Source of the DNA: Paraburkholderia rhynchosiae
Lineage (GTDB): Bacteria; Pseudomonadota; Gammaproteobacteria; Burkholderiales; Burkholderiaceae
Direction: 5' to 3'
DNA length: 64,000 bases
NCBI RefSeq assembly: GCF_002879865.1
Contig: NZ_PNXY01000001.1
Span: 124,001 to 188,000, forward strand
Of the stretch, positions 17,217 through 26,607 are shown piece by piece (position 1 is the stretch's first letter; the number at the start of each line of letters is the position of its first letter). Position numbers and translations under genes: made by a program. The notes below the pieces were generated by a model. That model was given only the letters and a program-made list of their open reading frames with translations. It searched no databases and was not told the DNA's origin.

Positions 17217-18305
17217 TCAGGTGTTCTGCACGACGATGCTGGGAAACCTGGACGTCATGTCGCGGGCGCGTTCGGCGATATGCACCGCCACCTTGCGCGC
17301 GATCGTCCGATAGATCTGCGCGATGCGCCCTTGCGGATCGGCCACGACGGTCGGCCGGCCCGAGTCGGCCTGCTCGCGGATCGTGATGTCGAGCGGCAGG
17401 CTGCCGAGCACGTCGACGCCATACTCCTTGCCCATCCGCTCGCCGCCGCCCGCGCCGAAGATATGCTCTTCATGGCCGCAGTTCGAGCAGATATGCATGG
17501 CCATATTCTCGACAATGCCAAGGATCGGAATGCCGACTTTTTCGAACATCTTCAGGCCCTTACGGGCATCGAGCAGCGCAATGTCCTGCGGCGTCGTGAC
17601 GATTACGGCGCCGGTCACGGGCACGCGTTGCGAGAGCGTCAATTGAATATCGCCGGTGCCCGGCGGCATGTCGACGATCAGGTAGTCGAGATCGCGCCAA
17701 TTGGTCTGCCGCAGCAGTTGCTCGAGCGCGGAGGTGGCCATCGGACCGCGCCACACCATCGGGTTGTCCTGCTCGATCAGAAAGCCGATGGAGTTGGCCT
17801 GCAGGCCATGCCCGGTCATCGGATTCATGGTCTTCTCGTCGGGCGATTCCGGGCGCCCTTCGATGCCGAGCATCAAGGGCAGTGACGGTCCGTAGATGTC
17901 CGCGTCGAGTATGCCGACCGACGCGCCCTCGCTCGCCAGCGCGAGCGCGAGGTTCACAGCGGTCGTGCTCTTGCCGACGCCGCCCTTTCCTGACGCCACC
18001 GCCACGATGTTTTTAACGTTCGGCAAGAGTTTCACGCCGCGCTGCACGGTATGCGCGGCGATTTCCTGCGACACCTGAATGTGCGCCTGCGCCACGTTGG
18101 GCACGGTCTGCAGCGCCTCCGCGAACTGTTTGCGGATCGCATCGAACTGACGCATGGCCGGATAGCCGAGTATCACCGCGACACTAACCGTGTCACCCTC
18201 CACGGCGACGTTTTTGATGTTCCTGGCAGCGGCATACGGCCGGCCAGTGTTGGGGTCAGTGACGGCTGCGAGCGCAGCGTCGACCAAAGCCCGATCGATA
18301 CTCAT
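17217..18305 (-). CDS. apbC: Mrp/ApbC-type iron-sulfur cluster carrier ATPase
   Basis: 362 residues. It binds and transfers Fe-S clusters to apoproteins in the cytoplasm. An N-terminal MIP18-like domain (residues 1-85) precedes the P-loop NTPase domain, whose deviant Walker A S-G-K-G-G-V-G-K-S-T-T lies near residues 105-115; the bridging-cluster cysteines are in H-I-C-S-N-C-G-H-E. The start ATG 18305 gives the standard M-S-I-D-R-A-L-V beginning; the longer frame to 18446 is not supported. It is divergent from the OmpA lipoprotein gene, with metG farther on, an order commonly seen in this group. Confidence 0.95.
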   Translation of the reverse strand: MSIDRALVDAALAAVTDPNTGRPYAAARNIKNVAVEGDTVSVAVILGYPAMRQFDAIRKQFAEALQTVPNVAQAHIQVSQEIAAHTVQRGVKLLPNVKNIVAVASGKGGVGKSTTAVNLALALASEGASVGILDADIYGPSLPLMLGIEGRPESPDEKTMNPMTGHGLQANSIGFLIEQDNPMVWRGPMATSALEQLLRQTNWRDLDYLIVDMPPGTGDIQLTLSQRVPVTGAVIVTTPQDIALLDARKGLKMFEKVGIPILGIVENMAMHICSNCGHEEHIFGAGGGERMGKEYGVDVLGSLPLDITIREQADSGRPTVVADPQGRIAQIYRTIARKVAVHIAERARDMTSRFPSIVVQNT

Positions 18306-18690
18306 TGGCACTCCGAGGGAACACTTGCGGCGCGGCGGAATCGAAGTCTCGGCCGCGCGCCAGAATTTGAAAGAAATTGTTAGACAGCATTGCGAAAACC
18401 GGTCGTGCCGGGCACCCTTCGGGCAGGCGGACCGCCGGGGACGCATCGCTGCGTGCGCCAGTCATTATTGTAGTGGCTCGCGTCAAGCCCTGCCGGAAGA
18501 CCCTTCTTCACTGTCGGACCGGGACTGAAGAACGGCCTTAGGTTTTCCGCCGGGGTTCCCCGTATTGTCGAGCAGTCTGCTTTGCTGCCGTGACGTTCGC
18601 CGTCCAGGCTTAACGCTGCGGAATGCTTCACCCGCGCGCTTCATTTGCGCGCTTATTCGCGTTATTCGCTTCACTCGAGAGGAATCAAAA
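18306..18690. promoter_or_regulatory. Divergent intergenic region apbC / OmpA-lipoprotein gene
   Basis: This 385-bp gap has no supported gene. It should contain promoters for both flanking genes. A TACAAT hexamer reads on the minus strand at 18467-18472 and could be an apbC -10 box, without a convincing -35 partner. Upstream of the OmpA gene the sequence becomes TTCGC/CATT-rich and ends in the ribosome binding site GAGAGGA. No tRNA or riboswitch was recognised. Confidence 0.35.
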
Positions 18691-19344
18691 ATGAATGCAA
18701 AAATCATGACTCGCCTGGCTGTTCTGGCCGTTGCCGGCTCCGTGCTGGCAGGCTGCGCTAGCCAACAGGGCACCAACACGGCCGTGGGCACGGGCGTGGG
18801 CGCCGGCACCGGCGCGGCACTGGGCGCAATCTTCGGCGGCGGCAAGGGCGCAGCGATTGGCGCCGGGGTCGGCGCCGCGGTGGGCGGCATTACCGGCTAC
18901 AACTGGCAAGCCATTCACAACAAGCTGTCGGGCGCTACCAAGGGTACCGGCACGCAGATCACCGAGCAGCCGGACGGCTCGCTCAAGCTCAACATCCCGA
19001 GCTCGGTCACGTTCGACACCAACAGCTACGCCATCAAGCCGTCGTTCGCGCCGGTGCTGGATCAGTTGACGCAAACGTTGCAGCAGAATCCGGAAGTGGT
19101 CGCCCAGGTGGTCGGCCATACGGACAGCACCGGCCAGCCGGCTTATAACCAGACGCTGTCGGTCAATCGCGCGCAAAGCGTGACGGGCTACCTGGCGCAA
19201 CGCGGCGTCGCGCCGCAGCGTCTGTCGGCAGAAGGCATGGGTCAGAACCAGCCGATCGCCGACAACAATACCGAAGCCGGTCGTGCAGCTAACCGCCGCG
19301 TGGAAATCTATCTGCGCGCGACGGCTCAGCACGCCACGCAGTAA
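18691..19344 (+). CDS. OmpA-family lipoprotein with glycine-zipper domain
   Basis: 217 residues. The signal peptide ends at the lipobox L-A-G-C, giving lipidated Cys22. Residues about 30-70 form a glycine zipper (repeated G-x-G-x-G-x-G, as in G-A-A-L-G-A-I-F-G-G-G), and residues about 105-215 an OmpA C-terminal peptidoglycan-binding domain (F-D-T-N-S-Y, G-H-T-D-S-T-G, N-x-x-L-S-x-x-R-A, N-R-R-V-E-I). It resembles YiaD/Pal-like envelope proteins that tie the outer membrane to the cell wall. ATG 18691 follows GAGAGGA and is preferred over the upstream in-frame start at 18565. Confidence 0.9.
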   Translation: MNAKIMTRLAVLAVAGSVLAGCASQQGTNTAVGTGVGAGTGAALGAIFGGGKGAAIGAGVGAAVGGITGYNWQAIHNKLSGATKGTGTQITEQPDGSLKLNIPSSVTFDTNSYAIKPSFAPVLDQLTQTLQQNPEVVAQVVGHTDSTGQPAYNQTLSVNRAQSVTGYLAQRGVAPQRLSAEGMGQNQPIADNNTEAGRAANRRVEIYLRATAQHATQ

Positions 19345-19589
19345 TCGCAGAGCAGCAGCGTAGAAGAAATTGGGGGTCGGGCGAAAGTCGCGCCGGCCTC
19401 CGGCGAGCCGTCCATTCGAGCGTTTCGCCTGCGGCCATCGGGTCGGGATCAAGCCGTGAAATGCGCAGCGAAGAAAATCTCGCACGAGGACGAAAAAATT
19501 TCGAACTCTGCCGAAAATCCGCTGTCTCTCTTTACGGTACGTGGTTGGCAATGCCGCCGCGTCACCATTCTCCTCTTGTCGTTGTTGCT
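19345..19589. other. Intergenic stretch downstream of the OmpA-lipoprotein gene
   Basis: About 245 bases without a supported gene separate the stop codon from a strong intrinsic terminator. Either the mRNA has a long 3' untranslated region or a small RNA is encoded here and ends at that terminator. No conserved RNA family was recognised. Confidence 0.3.
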
Positions 19590-19616
19590 CCGGGGTTAAT
19601 CGCCCCGGTTTTTTTT
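19590..19616 (+). terminator. Strong intrinsic terminator upstream of metG
   Basis: CCGGGG (19590-19595) pairs with CCCCGG (19603-19608) around a 7-base loop and is followed by eight T (19609-19616). It closes the transcript running through the region after the OmpA-lipoprotein gene and insulates metG, whose own -10-like TAGAAT lies at 19702-19707. Confidence 0.85.
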
Positions 19617-19743
19617 GGGCGCTCGCTTTTCGCACCGTCCGGTGCGCCACGACAAAGCCGCAGCCCGGCGCGAGCCCGCGCGCAGCGGGTGGCCGCCCTG
19701 CTAGAATCGACATTTCGTCCCACCGCAGGCTCCCACCATCCTT

Positions 19744-21882
19744 ATGTCAGCACCCGCAACCGATCTCTCCGCAGGCGCGCCGTCGGGCCGCCGCCAGATT
19801 CTCGTCACGTCGGCCCTTCCCTATGCGAACGGGCAAATCCATATTGGCCATCTGGTCGAATATATTCAGACGGACATCTGGGTCCGCACGCTGCGAATGC
19901 ACGGGCACGAGGTCTACTACGTGGGCGCCGACGACACACACGGCACGCCGGTCATGCTGCGCGCGGAAAAGGAAGGTGTAACGCCGAAGCAGCTGATCGA
20001 CCGCGTCTGGCAGGAGCACAAGCGCGATTTCGATAGCTTCGGCATCTCGTTCGACAACTATTATTCGACCGATTCCCAGGAGAACCGCGTTCTCAGCGAG
20101 AACGTCTATCTTGCGCTCAAGGACGCGGGCCTGATCGAGGCGCGCGACATCGAACAGGCATACGACCCGGTCAAGGAAATGTTCCTGCCGGACCGCTTTA
20201 TCAAGGGCGAATGTCCGAAATGTGGCGCGAAAGACCAATACGGCGACAGCTGCGAAGTATGCGGCTCGACTTATCTGCCTACTGAACTGGTCAATCCGTA
20301 TTCGGTGGTGTCGGGCGCCACGCCGATTCGCAAGACGTCCACGCATTACTTCTTCCGCCTCTCCGATCCGCGCTGCGAAAACTTCCTGCGCGCGTGGGTG
20401 GGCGGGCTCGCGCAGCCGGAAGCAACCAACAAGATGCGCGAGTGGCTTGGCGACGCCGGCGAAGCGAAGCTCGCCGACTGGGATATTTCGCGAGACGCGC
20501 CCTATTTCGGCTTCGAAATTCCTGGCGCGCCGGGCAAGTATTTCTACGTGTGGCTGGATGCGCCGGTCGGCTACTACGCGAGTTTCAAGAACCTCGCGGA
20601 AAAGCGCGGGCTCGACTTCGACGCGTGGGTTCGCCAGGGATCGAAGGCCGAGCAGTATCACTTCATCGGCAAAGACATTCTGTATTTCCACACGCTGTTC
20701 TGGCCGGCAATGCTCGAGTTCTCCGGCCATCGCACGCCGACCAACGTGTTCGCGCATGGCTTTTTGACCGTGGACGGCGCGAAGATGTCGAAGTCGCGCG
20801 GCACTTTCATCACCGCGCAAAGCGTGATCGAAACGGGGCTGAATCCGGAATGGCTGCGCTACTACTTCGCCGCCAAGCTGAACAGCACGATGGAAGACCT
20901 CGACCTGAGCCTCGACGACTTCCAGGCACGCGTGAACAGCGATCTGGTCGGCAAATACGTGAACATTGCGAGCCGCGCCGCCGGCTTCCTCATCAAGCGC
21001 TTCGACGGCTGCGTGCAGGACAGCGCGATGCAGCATCCGCTGCTCGCCTCGCTGCGCGCCGCCGTACCGCAAATCGCCGCGAACTACGAGGCTCGCGAGT
21101 ACAACCGCGCGCTGCGTCAGACTATGGACCTGGCCGACGCGGTCAACGCATACGTCGACACCGCCAAGCCATGGGATCAGGCCAAGGACCCGGCCAACGC
21201 GGTCGCGCTGCACGAAACCTGCAGCGTCAGCATCGAGGCGTTCCGCCTGCTGTCGCTGGCGCTCAAGCCCGTGCTGCCGAAGCTCGCGGAAGCGGTCGAA
21301 GCCTTCCTCGGCATCGAGCCGCTCGTGTGGGCCGACGCCAACGTGCCGCTAAGTTCCACCCGCCCGATCAACGCGTATAAGCATTTGATGACGCGCGTCG
21401 ATCCGAAGCAGATCGAAGCGTTGCTCGCAGCCAATCGCGACTCGCTGCAAGCCACGCCGGAAGCGGGTGCCCCGGCCGCCGACGCGAAGACCAAGTCCAA
21501 AGCGGCGAAGACTGTCGCCGCGGACAAGGACGAAGCGCCCGAAATCATTTCGATCGACGACTTCGCGAAGATCGATCTGCGCGTGGCGAAGATTGTCGAC
21601 TGCAAGGCGGTGGAAGGTTCGGACAAGCTGCTGCAACTCACGCTCGACGTCGGCGAGGAGAAAACGCGCAATGTATTTTCAGGCATCAAATCGGCGTATC
21701 AGCCGGAGCAGCTGATCGGCAAGCTGACGGTGATGGTCGCAAACCTCGCGCCGCGCAAGATGAAGTTCGGCCTGTCGGAAGGCATGGTGCTGGCGGCATC
21801 GGCGGCGGACGAGAAAGCCGAACCGGGCCTCTATGTGCTTGAGCCGGACAGCGGCGCGAAGCCGGGCATGCGCGTGAAGTAA
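19744..21882 (+). CDS. metG: Methionyl-tRNA synthetase
   Basis: 712 residues. It charges tRNA-Met and initiator tRNA with methionine. The class I signatures are clear: [12 protein letters not shown] near residue 28 (HIGH) and G-A-K-M-S-K-S-R-G near residue 350 (KMSKS). A four-cysteine zinc knuckle, [17 protein letters not shown], lies near residue 160. A K/A-rich linker then leads to the C-terminal tRNA-binding dimerisation domain ([24 protein letters not shown]), as in E. coli MetG. The ATG at 19744 lacks a strong ribosome binding site but gives the expected N-terminus. Confidence 0.98.
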   Translation: MSAPATDLSAGAPSGRRQILVTSALPYANGQIHIGHLVEYIQTDIWVRTLRMHGHEVYYVGADDTHGTPVMLRAEKEGVTPKQLIDRVWQEHKRDFDSFGISFDNYYSTDSQENRVLSENVYLALKDAGLIEARDIEQAYDPVKEMFLPDRFIKGECPKCGAKDQYGDSCEVCGSTYLPTELVNPYSVVSGATPIRKTSTHYFFRLSDPRCENFLRAWVGGLAQPEATNKMREWLGDAGEAKLADWDISRDAPYFGFEIPGAPGKYFYVWLDAPVGYYASFKNLAEKRGLDFDAWVRQGSKAEQYHFIGKDILYFHTLFWPAMLEFSGHRTPTNVFAHGFLTVDGAKMSKSRGTFITAQSVIETGLNPEWLRYYFAAKLNSTMEDLDLSLDDFQARVNSDLVGKYVNIASRAAGFLIKRFDGCVQDSAMQHPLLASLRAAVPQIAANYEAREYNRALRQTMDLADAVNAYVDTAKPWDQAKDPANAVALHETCSVSIEAFRLLSLALKPVLPKLAEAVEAFLGIEPLVWADANVPLSSTRPINAYKHLMTRVDPKQIEALLAANRDSLQATPEAGAPAADAKTKSKAAKTVAADKDEAPEIISIDDFAKIDLRVAKIVDCKAVEGSDKLLQLTLDVGEEKTRNVFSGIKSAYQPEQLIGKLTVMVANLAPRKMKFGLSEGMVLAASAADEKAEPGLYVLEPDSGAKPGMRVK

Positions 21883-21917
21883 CGCGCCAGCGCTTACCCA
21901 GACTTCAGCCGCAACAA

Positions 21918-21959
21918 GCAGGACGGCACGCTGTAAAAGGCGTGCTTTTTTTTCCTGCT
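21918..21959. terminator. Terminator downstream of metG
   Basis: GCACGC (21926-21931) pairs with GCGTGC (21940-21945) and is followed by eight T (21946-21953). The flanking AGCAGGA and TCCTGCT repeats are also complementary, so a longer stem is possible. It serves metG and may stop the converging tamB transcript. Confidence 0.8.
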
Positions 21960-22025
21960 TCTTTTTTATGGGCCGAGCACGCGATCTTCAAGACAGCCAG
22001 AGCGGCAAGAAGGGACGCAAGCACA

Positions 22026-25000
22026 TCACCACTTGATCCGATCATAGCGCCGTGTATAAAGCAGCTCGACTCCCTCGAACGTGCCGCCGTAGGCCGCAAC
22101 CGACCAGTAGCGCGTGAGGTTGACCGTCGCCTTGATCGCGTTGCTTGCTGACTGCAGCCCTTGCTCATAGCCGATTACGAGCCATTCGTTGATCGCCTTC
22201 GACACCATCACCACCTGCGGATCGGTCAGACCGACTTCGCTGCGGCCAATCGAAAACTCGTCGAGCCCGAAAGTCTGCGCGATCCGCTTGCCGCTCGCGC
22301 TGCCGAGCAATGCGAGCGCCGTCGTCATCGTGCTTTGTTGGCCGAGGTTGTTGCCCTGATCGGTGCCGTGGCCGAACAGCAGCCAGGAGAGTTTTTCGTT
22401 ATCCGGCACGTTGGGCTCGGACACGAGTTTCGCGACCGGGAAGTTAACTGTGCCCGTGACCTGCACGCCCGCCTCGACCTGCTGATTGCGGCGCATCGCC
22501 AGGATGTTGATGCCCGGATTCGCCACCGGCCCGTTGAACGTGAAGAAGCCGTTCTCGATATTGAGCTTGCGGCCGAACGCGGTGTAGGTCGAGCCCGGCG
22601 TCACCCGCACGTTGCCGACCGCGCGCAGCGGCAGGTTCGGCGCGCTCATCGCGGTGATCGTGCCGGTCAGCCCGAGGTCGGCGCCTTGCCCGCGGAAACG
22701 GAAGCTGTTGCCGAGGCCGATGTCGATGTTGGCGCGCGGCGCGAACGGACCGATCGGCTTGTTGCTGCCTGGCAGGGGCCGCGGCCGCTCGCCGGCCACG
22801 GTGCCGTCCGGCCGCACGACCACCACGTCGTCGCCGAGCTTAGGCGCCGATTTCTCCGGCATGTCGAACAACGCGTGATCGACGACGAATTTGCCGTTGA
22901 TCGCCATGCCGCCCTGTGCGCCCGCATTCGCGACGCTCGCGCTGCCCGTCAGCGACAAATTGCGGTCTGGCGCGGCGAACAATTCGAGCTTGTCCGCGAC
23001 GATGCTCGCCGTCAGATCGGGCTGCGCGCCGTCCAGACGCACCCGGCCGGTCGCGCGCAATGTGCCGCTCGCGCCGTGGAATTCGACCTGCTGGAAGTCC
23101 ACCAGATTCTGCGACAGCGCGATGCGCACGACGCCGTCCTTCAACTGCACGCCCTGATCGACAAGCGTCGCGGAGAGGTTGTCGCCGAGCAGCGAACCCG
23201 TCAGATTCGGCTTGGCGACGGTGCCGCCAAGCGCGAGCTTCAGCGCGAGATGGCCGTCGAGCAGGTAACTCGGGCCGAATAGCCCGCCGGTCGTTTTCAG
23301 CGACGGCACGTTCGCGTTGACATTGCCGGTGAGCGCGCCTTCCTCGTTGACGGTCAGGAAGCCGTCGCGCGCCACCAGCGTGGTGTGCGCGTCGGCGTCG
23401 ACCACGCCGATGCGGCTCGCCTGCGCATGCACCGTCGCGTTGAGACGATTGCCGCCGCTGAACTCGGCGCGCGCGGCGATATCCGAAACTCCCAGCGATG
23501 CGAGGCCGCGACCGATTTCAACCGTGACATCGCCGCTGCGGCGCTTCAACTGGATGTGGCCGCTCGCCGTCGTGCCGAGCGCGAAGTCCCAGTCGCCGTC
23601 GAATATCAGATCGGTCTTGACAGCCGGCGGGGTGCCGGTGATCTCGCGCCGCAAATCCTGTAGACGTGCGACCGAAATGCCGGTCAGGCTGCCCGCCGAT
23701 TGAACCCTGCCGTGGTCGAAAGCGAACGACTTCAGGCTCAGCACCGCGCCTTCGAGCGTGAGCCGCGTCGCGCCGAGCGTCAGACGGCGAGGCCCGGCGC
23801 TTATGGCAAGCGGCGACTCCAGATTCAGTGCCGGCGTGCCACGGTTTTGCAGACGGGTCACCGTGCCGTCCCAACGCGTGCCGTCGCGCGCTTCAGTGAG
23901 CTTGCCGTTGGCCGCGAGCGTCAGATCCAGCGGACGGTCCTGCAGCTTGCCGGTAGCCGCGGCTTCGAGCGAATGACTGGCGCGCGTGCCGGTCAGACGC
24001 GCTGTGAGCGTGGCTAGATCGACGCCGCCCGCGCTCACATTGCGCGCGTCCGTCGTGAAGACGAGCGCACCGTTCGCGCCGTCGCGCAACTCGGCGTGAC
24101 CTTCCGCGTGACCGATGCGGTTACTGCTCAACACGACGCTGTCGGCCTTGTAGTTCAGCACCACATTCGGATGCGCGAACGAACCGGTGAGGTCGCCATC
24201 CGCGGCGACGAGACCGGCGAGGCCAAAGCCCAGGCGCTCGAGCGCGGGTGCGTCGATGCGAAACCGCAAGCGGTCGCCGCGCGCGCCGAAGCTGCCTTGC
24301 AGATCCACCTGATTGCCCGCCACTGACAGGTTTGCGCGGCTCGGCAAGATTCGCGAGCCCGCCAGTTGCACTGTGCCGCTACCGGTGAGCGGCAGACCAT
24401 CGTAGACGCTCGGGCCCAGCTTGAATTCGGCCTTGGTGGTGAAGACCGGCGCTAGCATGCCGGTCGCGGACAGCGTGCCGTTGACTTTCGCCTCGATCTT
24501 GCGCGCTGTCGCCGCGCCGCGTTTCGGCGCGGGCGTCTTGCGCTGGATCACTTCCGTTTTCACGACGGCCTTGCCGGTGTTTCGGACGGCAGCGGCGGCT
24601 TTGTCAGCCGGGGCCGCGCTTTTTGCGCCGGCCGTGCTGCCCGCTTCCGCGGCGGCCTGCGCAGCCAGCTTGCTCTTGGCGGCGCTGTGCGGCGCCGCCG
24701 GCCCGCTGACCGGCGTGCGCGACGGCATCTGCGACGTCAGCGTCAACGGATCGAAATCGGTCAGTTGCGCCTTGAGGTTATAGGTGGAATTCGCGTCGTG
24801 CTTGAGCGCGCCGGACAGATCGATGCGGCCTTTGCCCGACGTGATGCGCACGTCGTTGAAGCTCATCCGCGCCGGGTCCATGGTGAGCTTGCCCTGCGCG
24901 CGCAGCGCCGCTTTCGGATCGGCCAGATCGAGCGTGATGCTTTGGATGTCGTCGTTGAGACGGATGCCGACTGGCCCGGAAAGCTGCGTGGGCCGCACCG

Positions 25001-26579
25001 TGGCCTCGAGCGCGTTCAGGTCCAGACCGGCGACCTGCAGATCGAACTGCCCGCGCTTGCCTGTCAGCACGCCGCCGCCCGTGAGCGTGGCGCTTTTCAC
25101 GAGCCGTACCGCGAGGTTCGAGACGCGCTGCGCCTGGGCGTCGAGGCGGACGTCGGCGTTGGCGTCGATGAGCGGCAGGAGGTTTTGATCGATTGCGCCG
25201 GGGCGGGCGTTGACGATCGAAATGTGGCCAGCGACGGCGAAGCCGGTGGGCGTTTTGTCGGTGCCGGTTTTGTCGGCGGTGCCGCGGTGGTCGGCGCTTG
25301 CGGGATGTTCTGCGGTGGAGCGTTGCGCGGGACCGGTTGGAGTGGTCGCACTGGCGTTGCTGGCCGCATGGGTGGCGCTGGTGGCGCTGGTGGCGTTAGT
25401 GGCGGGGGTGGCGTTTGTGGCGTTTGTGGCGTTTGTGGCGTTACTGGCGCTGGTGGTCTTGGTGGCCCTAGTGGCGCTGGCTGCGTTGTTCGCGCTCGTT
25501 GCACTGGTGGCGCTCGCTGCGTGGCTGGCGCTGGTGGCGTTAGTAGCGCTGGCCGCGCTGGTGACGCCTACGCCACTGCCTGCCCCACCCGCGCCCCCCT
25601 CCTGCCCCACTGGTTGCAACTCCGCCCGCACGGCCAGATCGGCGAGCGGCGCTCCCGGCGCGAACGCCTGCGGATTGACATGATTGAAAGTAACCGTGGC
25701 GCGTTTCAAAGGCACGTCGCCGAACGGCGTGGCCTCGACCTGCGCGTGCCCGGCGAGCTTCATGCCGCTCGCATCCAGTTCCGCGACCAGGTTCTCCAGC
25801 GAGCCGCCCAGATGCCCGCCTACCTGCACCGCTTCGTCGTTGACTTTCCCCGAATAGCCGACGTCGCCAGTCAGTGAAAACGGCCTGACGCCGTCCAGTT
25901 TCGCCGAGGCCGTCACCGGGCCGAACGGCGTTTCGAGCCGCTCGATCGCGGCCTCGTGATGACGCCCGTCGCTGCGTCCATGAAAAGCGAAGCGCGAAAA
26001 CTCGGTGGTCGACGTGCCCTGGCGCAACAGCAGCTTGTCCACCTGGACGTCGCGGATCTCCAGTTGCATCGGCAAGCGCAAGTCTTGCGGCAGCTTCAGC
26101 GGCTCGCTGCTGCTCGGCGACGAAGCGCCGATGCGCGCGTCCACCGTACCGATGTGCAGATAGTCGATCGTGAAGCGCCAAGGTTCGCGCGAGAGTCCCC
26201 AGCGGCCGGCCGCCCGGTCGATCTGGATGTCGGTGCCGCTGCCGTCGAGCGTGCGCCAGCGCACTGCCCGCAGCCGCACGCCGTTCGCGAGCGCCCCGCC
26301 TTCGAGCGTGCCACTCAGCTTGCCGCCCAGCAGCCTGACCGCCGCCTGCCATGCGTACGCGGTGCCGCGCTCGGTCGTGATCGCGCCGTAAAGCAGGCCG
26401 AGCGCCAGCGCAAGCAGCAACACCAGCACCGCGACCGTCCAGGCGAACGTTTTCAGCAGCACGCGGCCGACGCGGCGACGCTTCGCCGGCGGCGGTCCGG
26501 GCGGTCCAGGCGGTTGCGCACCAGGCGGTCTATCGCCGGGCGGCTGTGCGGGAGGCTGGGCGGAAACGTCCGTGGTCAT
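22026..26579 (-). CDS. tamB: TamB, inner-membrane component of the translocation and assembly module
   Basis: 1517 residues, longer than E. coli TamB (about 1260). After a Pro-rich cytoplasmic N-terminus (residues 1-38) a single membrane anchor lies at about 41-64; the rest is a long periplasmic beta-rich AsmA-like tube ending in the DUF490 domain with L-S-W-L-L-F-G and the final Y-T-R-R-Y-D-R-I-K-W. It works with TamA in outer-membrane protein insertion and probably envelope phospholipid transport. Residues about 338-418 form an Ala/Thr/Asn/Ser low-complexity insertion encoded by short tandem repeats; a Lys/Ala-rich segment lies farther on. The start at 26579 has no clear ribosome binding site and lies 28 bp after tamA, so coupling is likely. 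Confidence 0.93.
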   Translation of the reverse strand: MTTDVSAQPPAQPPGDRPPGAQPPGPPGPPPAKRRRVGRVLLKTFAWTVAVLVLLLALALGLLYGAITTERGTAYAWQAAVRLLGGKLSGTLEGGALANGVRLRAVRWRTLDGSGTDIQIDRAAGRWGLSREPWRFTIDYLHIGTVDARIGASSPSSSEPLKLPQDLRLPMQLEIRDVQVDKLLLRQGTSTTEFSRFAFHGRSDGRHHEAAIERLETPFGPVTASAKLDGVRPFSLTGDVGYSGKVNDEAVQVGGHLGGSLENLVAELDASGMKLAGHAQVEATPFGDVPLKRATVTFNHVNPQAFAPGAPLADLAVRAELQPVGQEGGAGGAGSGVGVTSAASATNATSASHAASATSATSANNAASATRATKTTSASNATNATNATNATPATNATSATSATHAASNASATTPTGPAQRSTAEHPASADHRGTADKTGTDKTPTGFAVAGHISIVNARPGAIDQNLLPLIDANADVRLDAQAQRVSNLAVRLVKSATLTGGGVLTGKRGQFDLQVAGLDLNALEATVRPTQLSGPVGIRLNDDIQSITLDLADPKAALRAQGKLTMDPARMSFNDVRITSGKGRIDLSGALKHDANSTYNLKAQLTDFDPLTLTSQMPSRTPVSGPAAPHSAAKSKLAAQAAAEAGSTAGAKSAAPADKAAAAVRNTGKAVVKTEVIQRKTPAPKRGAATARKIEAKVNGTLSATGMLAPVFTTKAEFKLGPSVYDGLPLTGSGTVQLAGSRILPSRANLSVAGNQVDLQGSFGARGDRLRFRIDAPALERLGFGLAGLVAADGDLTGSFAHPNVVLNYKADSVVLSSNRIGHAEGHAELRDGANGALVFTTDARNVSAGGVDLATLTARLTGTRASHSLEAAATGKLQDRPLDLTLAANGKLTEARDGTRWDGTVTRLQNRGTPALNLESPLAISAGPRRLTLGATRLTLEGAVLSLKSFAFDHGRVQSAGSLTGISVARLQDLRREITGTPPAVKTDLIFDGDWDFALGTTASGHIQLKRRSGDVTVEIGRGLASLGVSDIAARAEFSGGNRLNATVHAQASRIGVVDADAHTTLVARDGFLTVNEEGALTGNVNANVPSLKTTGGLFGPSYLLDGHLALKLALGGTVAKPNLTGSLLGDNLSATLVDQGVQLKDGVVRIALSQNLVDFQQVEFHGASGTLRATGRVRLDGAQPDLTASIVADKLELFAAPDRNLSLTGSASVANAGAQGGMAINGKFVVDHALFDMPEKSAPKLGDDVVVVRPDGTVAGERPRPLPGSNKPIGPFAPRANIDIGLGNSFRFRGQGADLGLTGTITAMSAPNLPLRAVGNVRVTPGSTYTAFGRKLNIENGFFTFNGPVANPGINILAMRRNQQVEAGVQVTGTVNFPVAKLVSEPNVPDNEKLSWLLFGHGTDQGNNLGQQSTMTTALALLGSASGKRIAQTFGLDEFSIGRSEVGLTDPQVVMVSKAINEWLVIGYEQGLQSASNAIKATVNLTRYWSVAAYGGTFEGVELLYTRRYDRIKW
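25330..25565 (-). repeat. Low-complexity in-frame repeat tract within tamB
   Basis: Short GTGGCG-based units dominate this tract on the plus strand; the cleanest part is three exact 9-bp copies of GTGGCGTTT at 25408-25434 plus a changed fourth copy. All units keep the reading frame, producing an A/T/N/S-rich run in TamB. Such tracts can expand or contract by slippage without frameshift. Confidence 0.85.
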
Positions 26580-26607
26580 GCGTGGTTCGGGTAAAAGGAG
26601 GTTTCCA

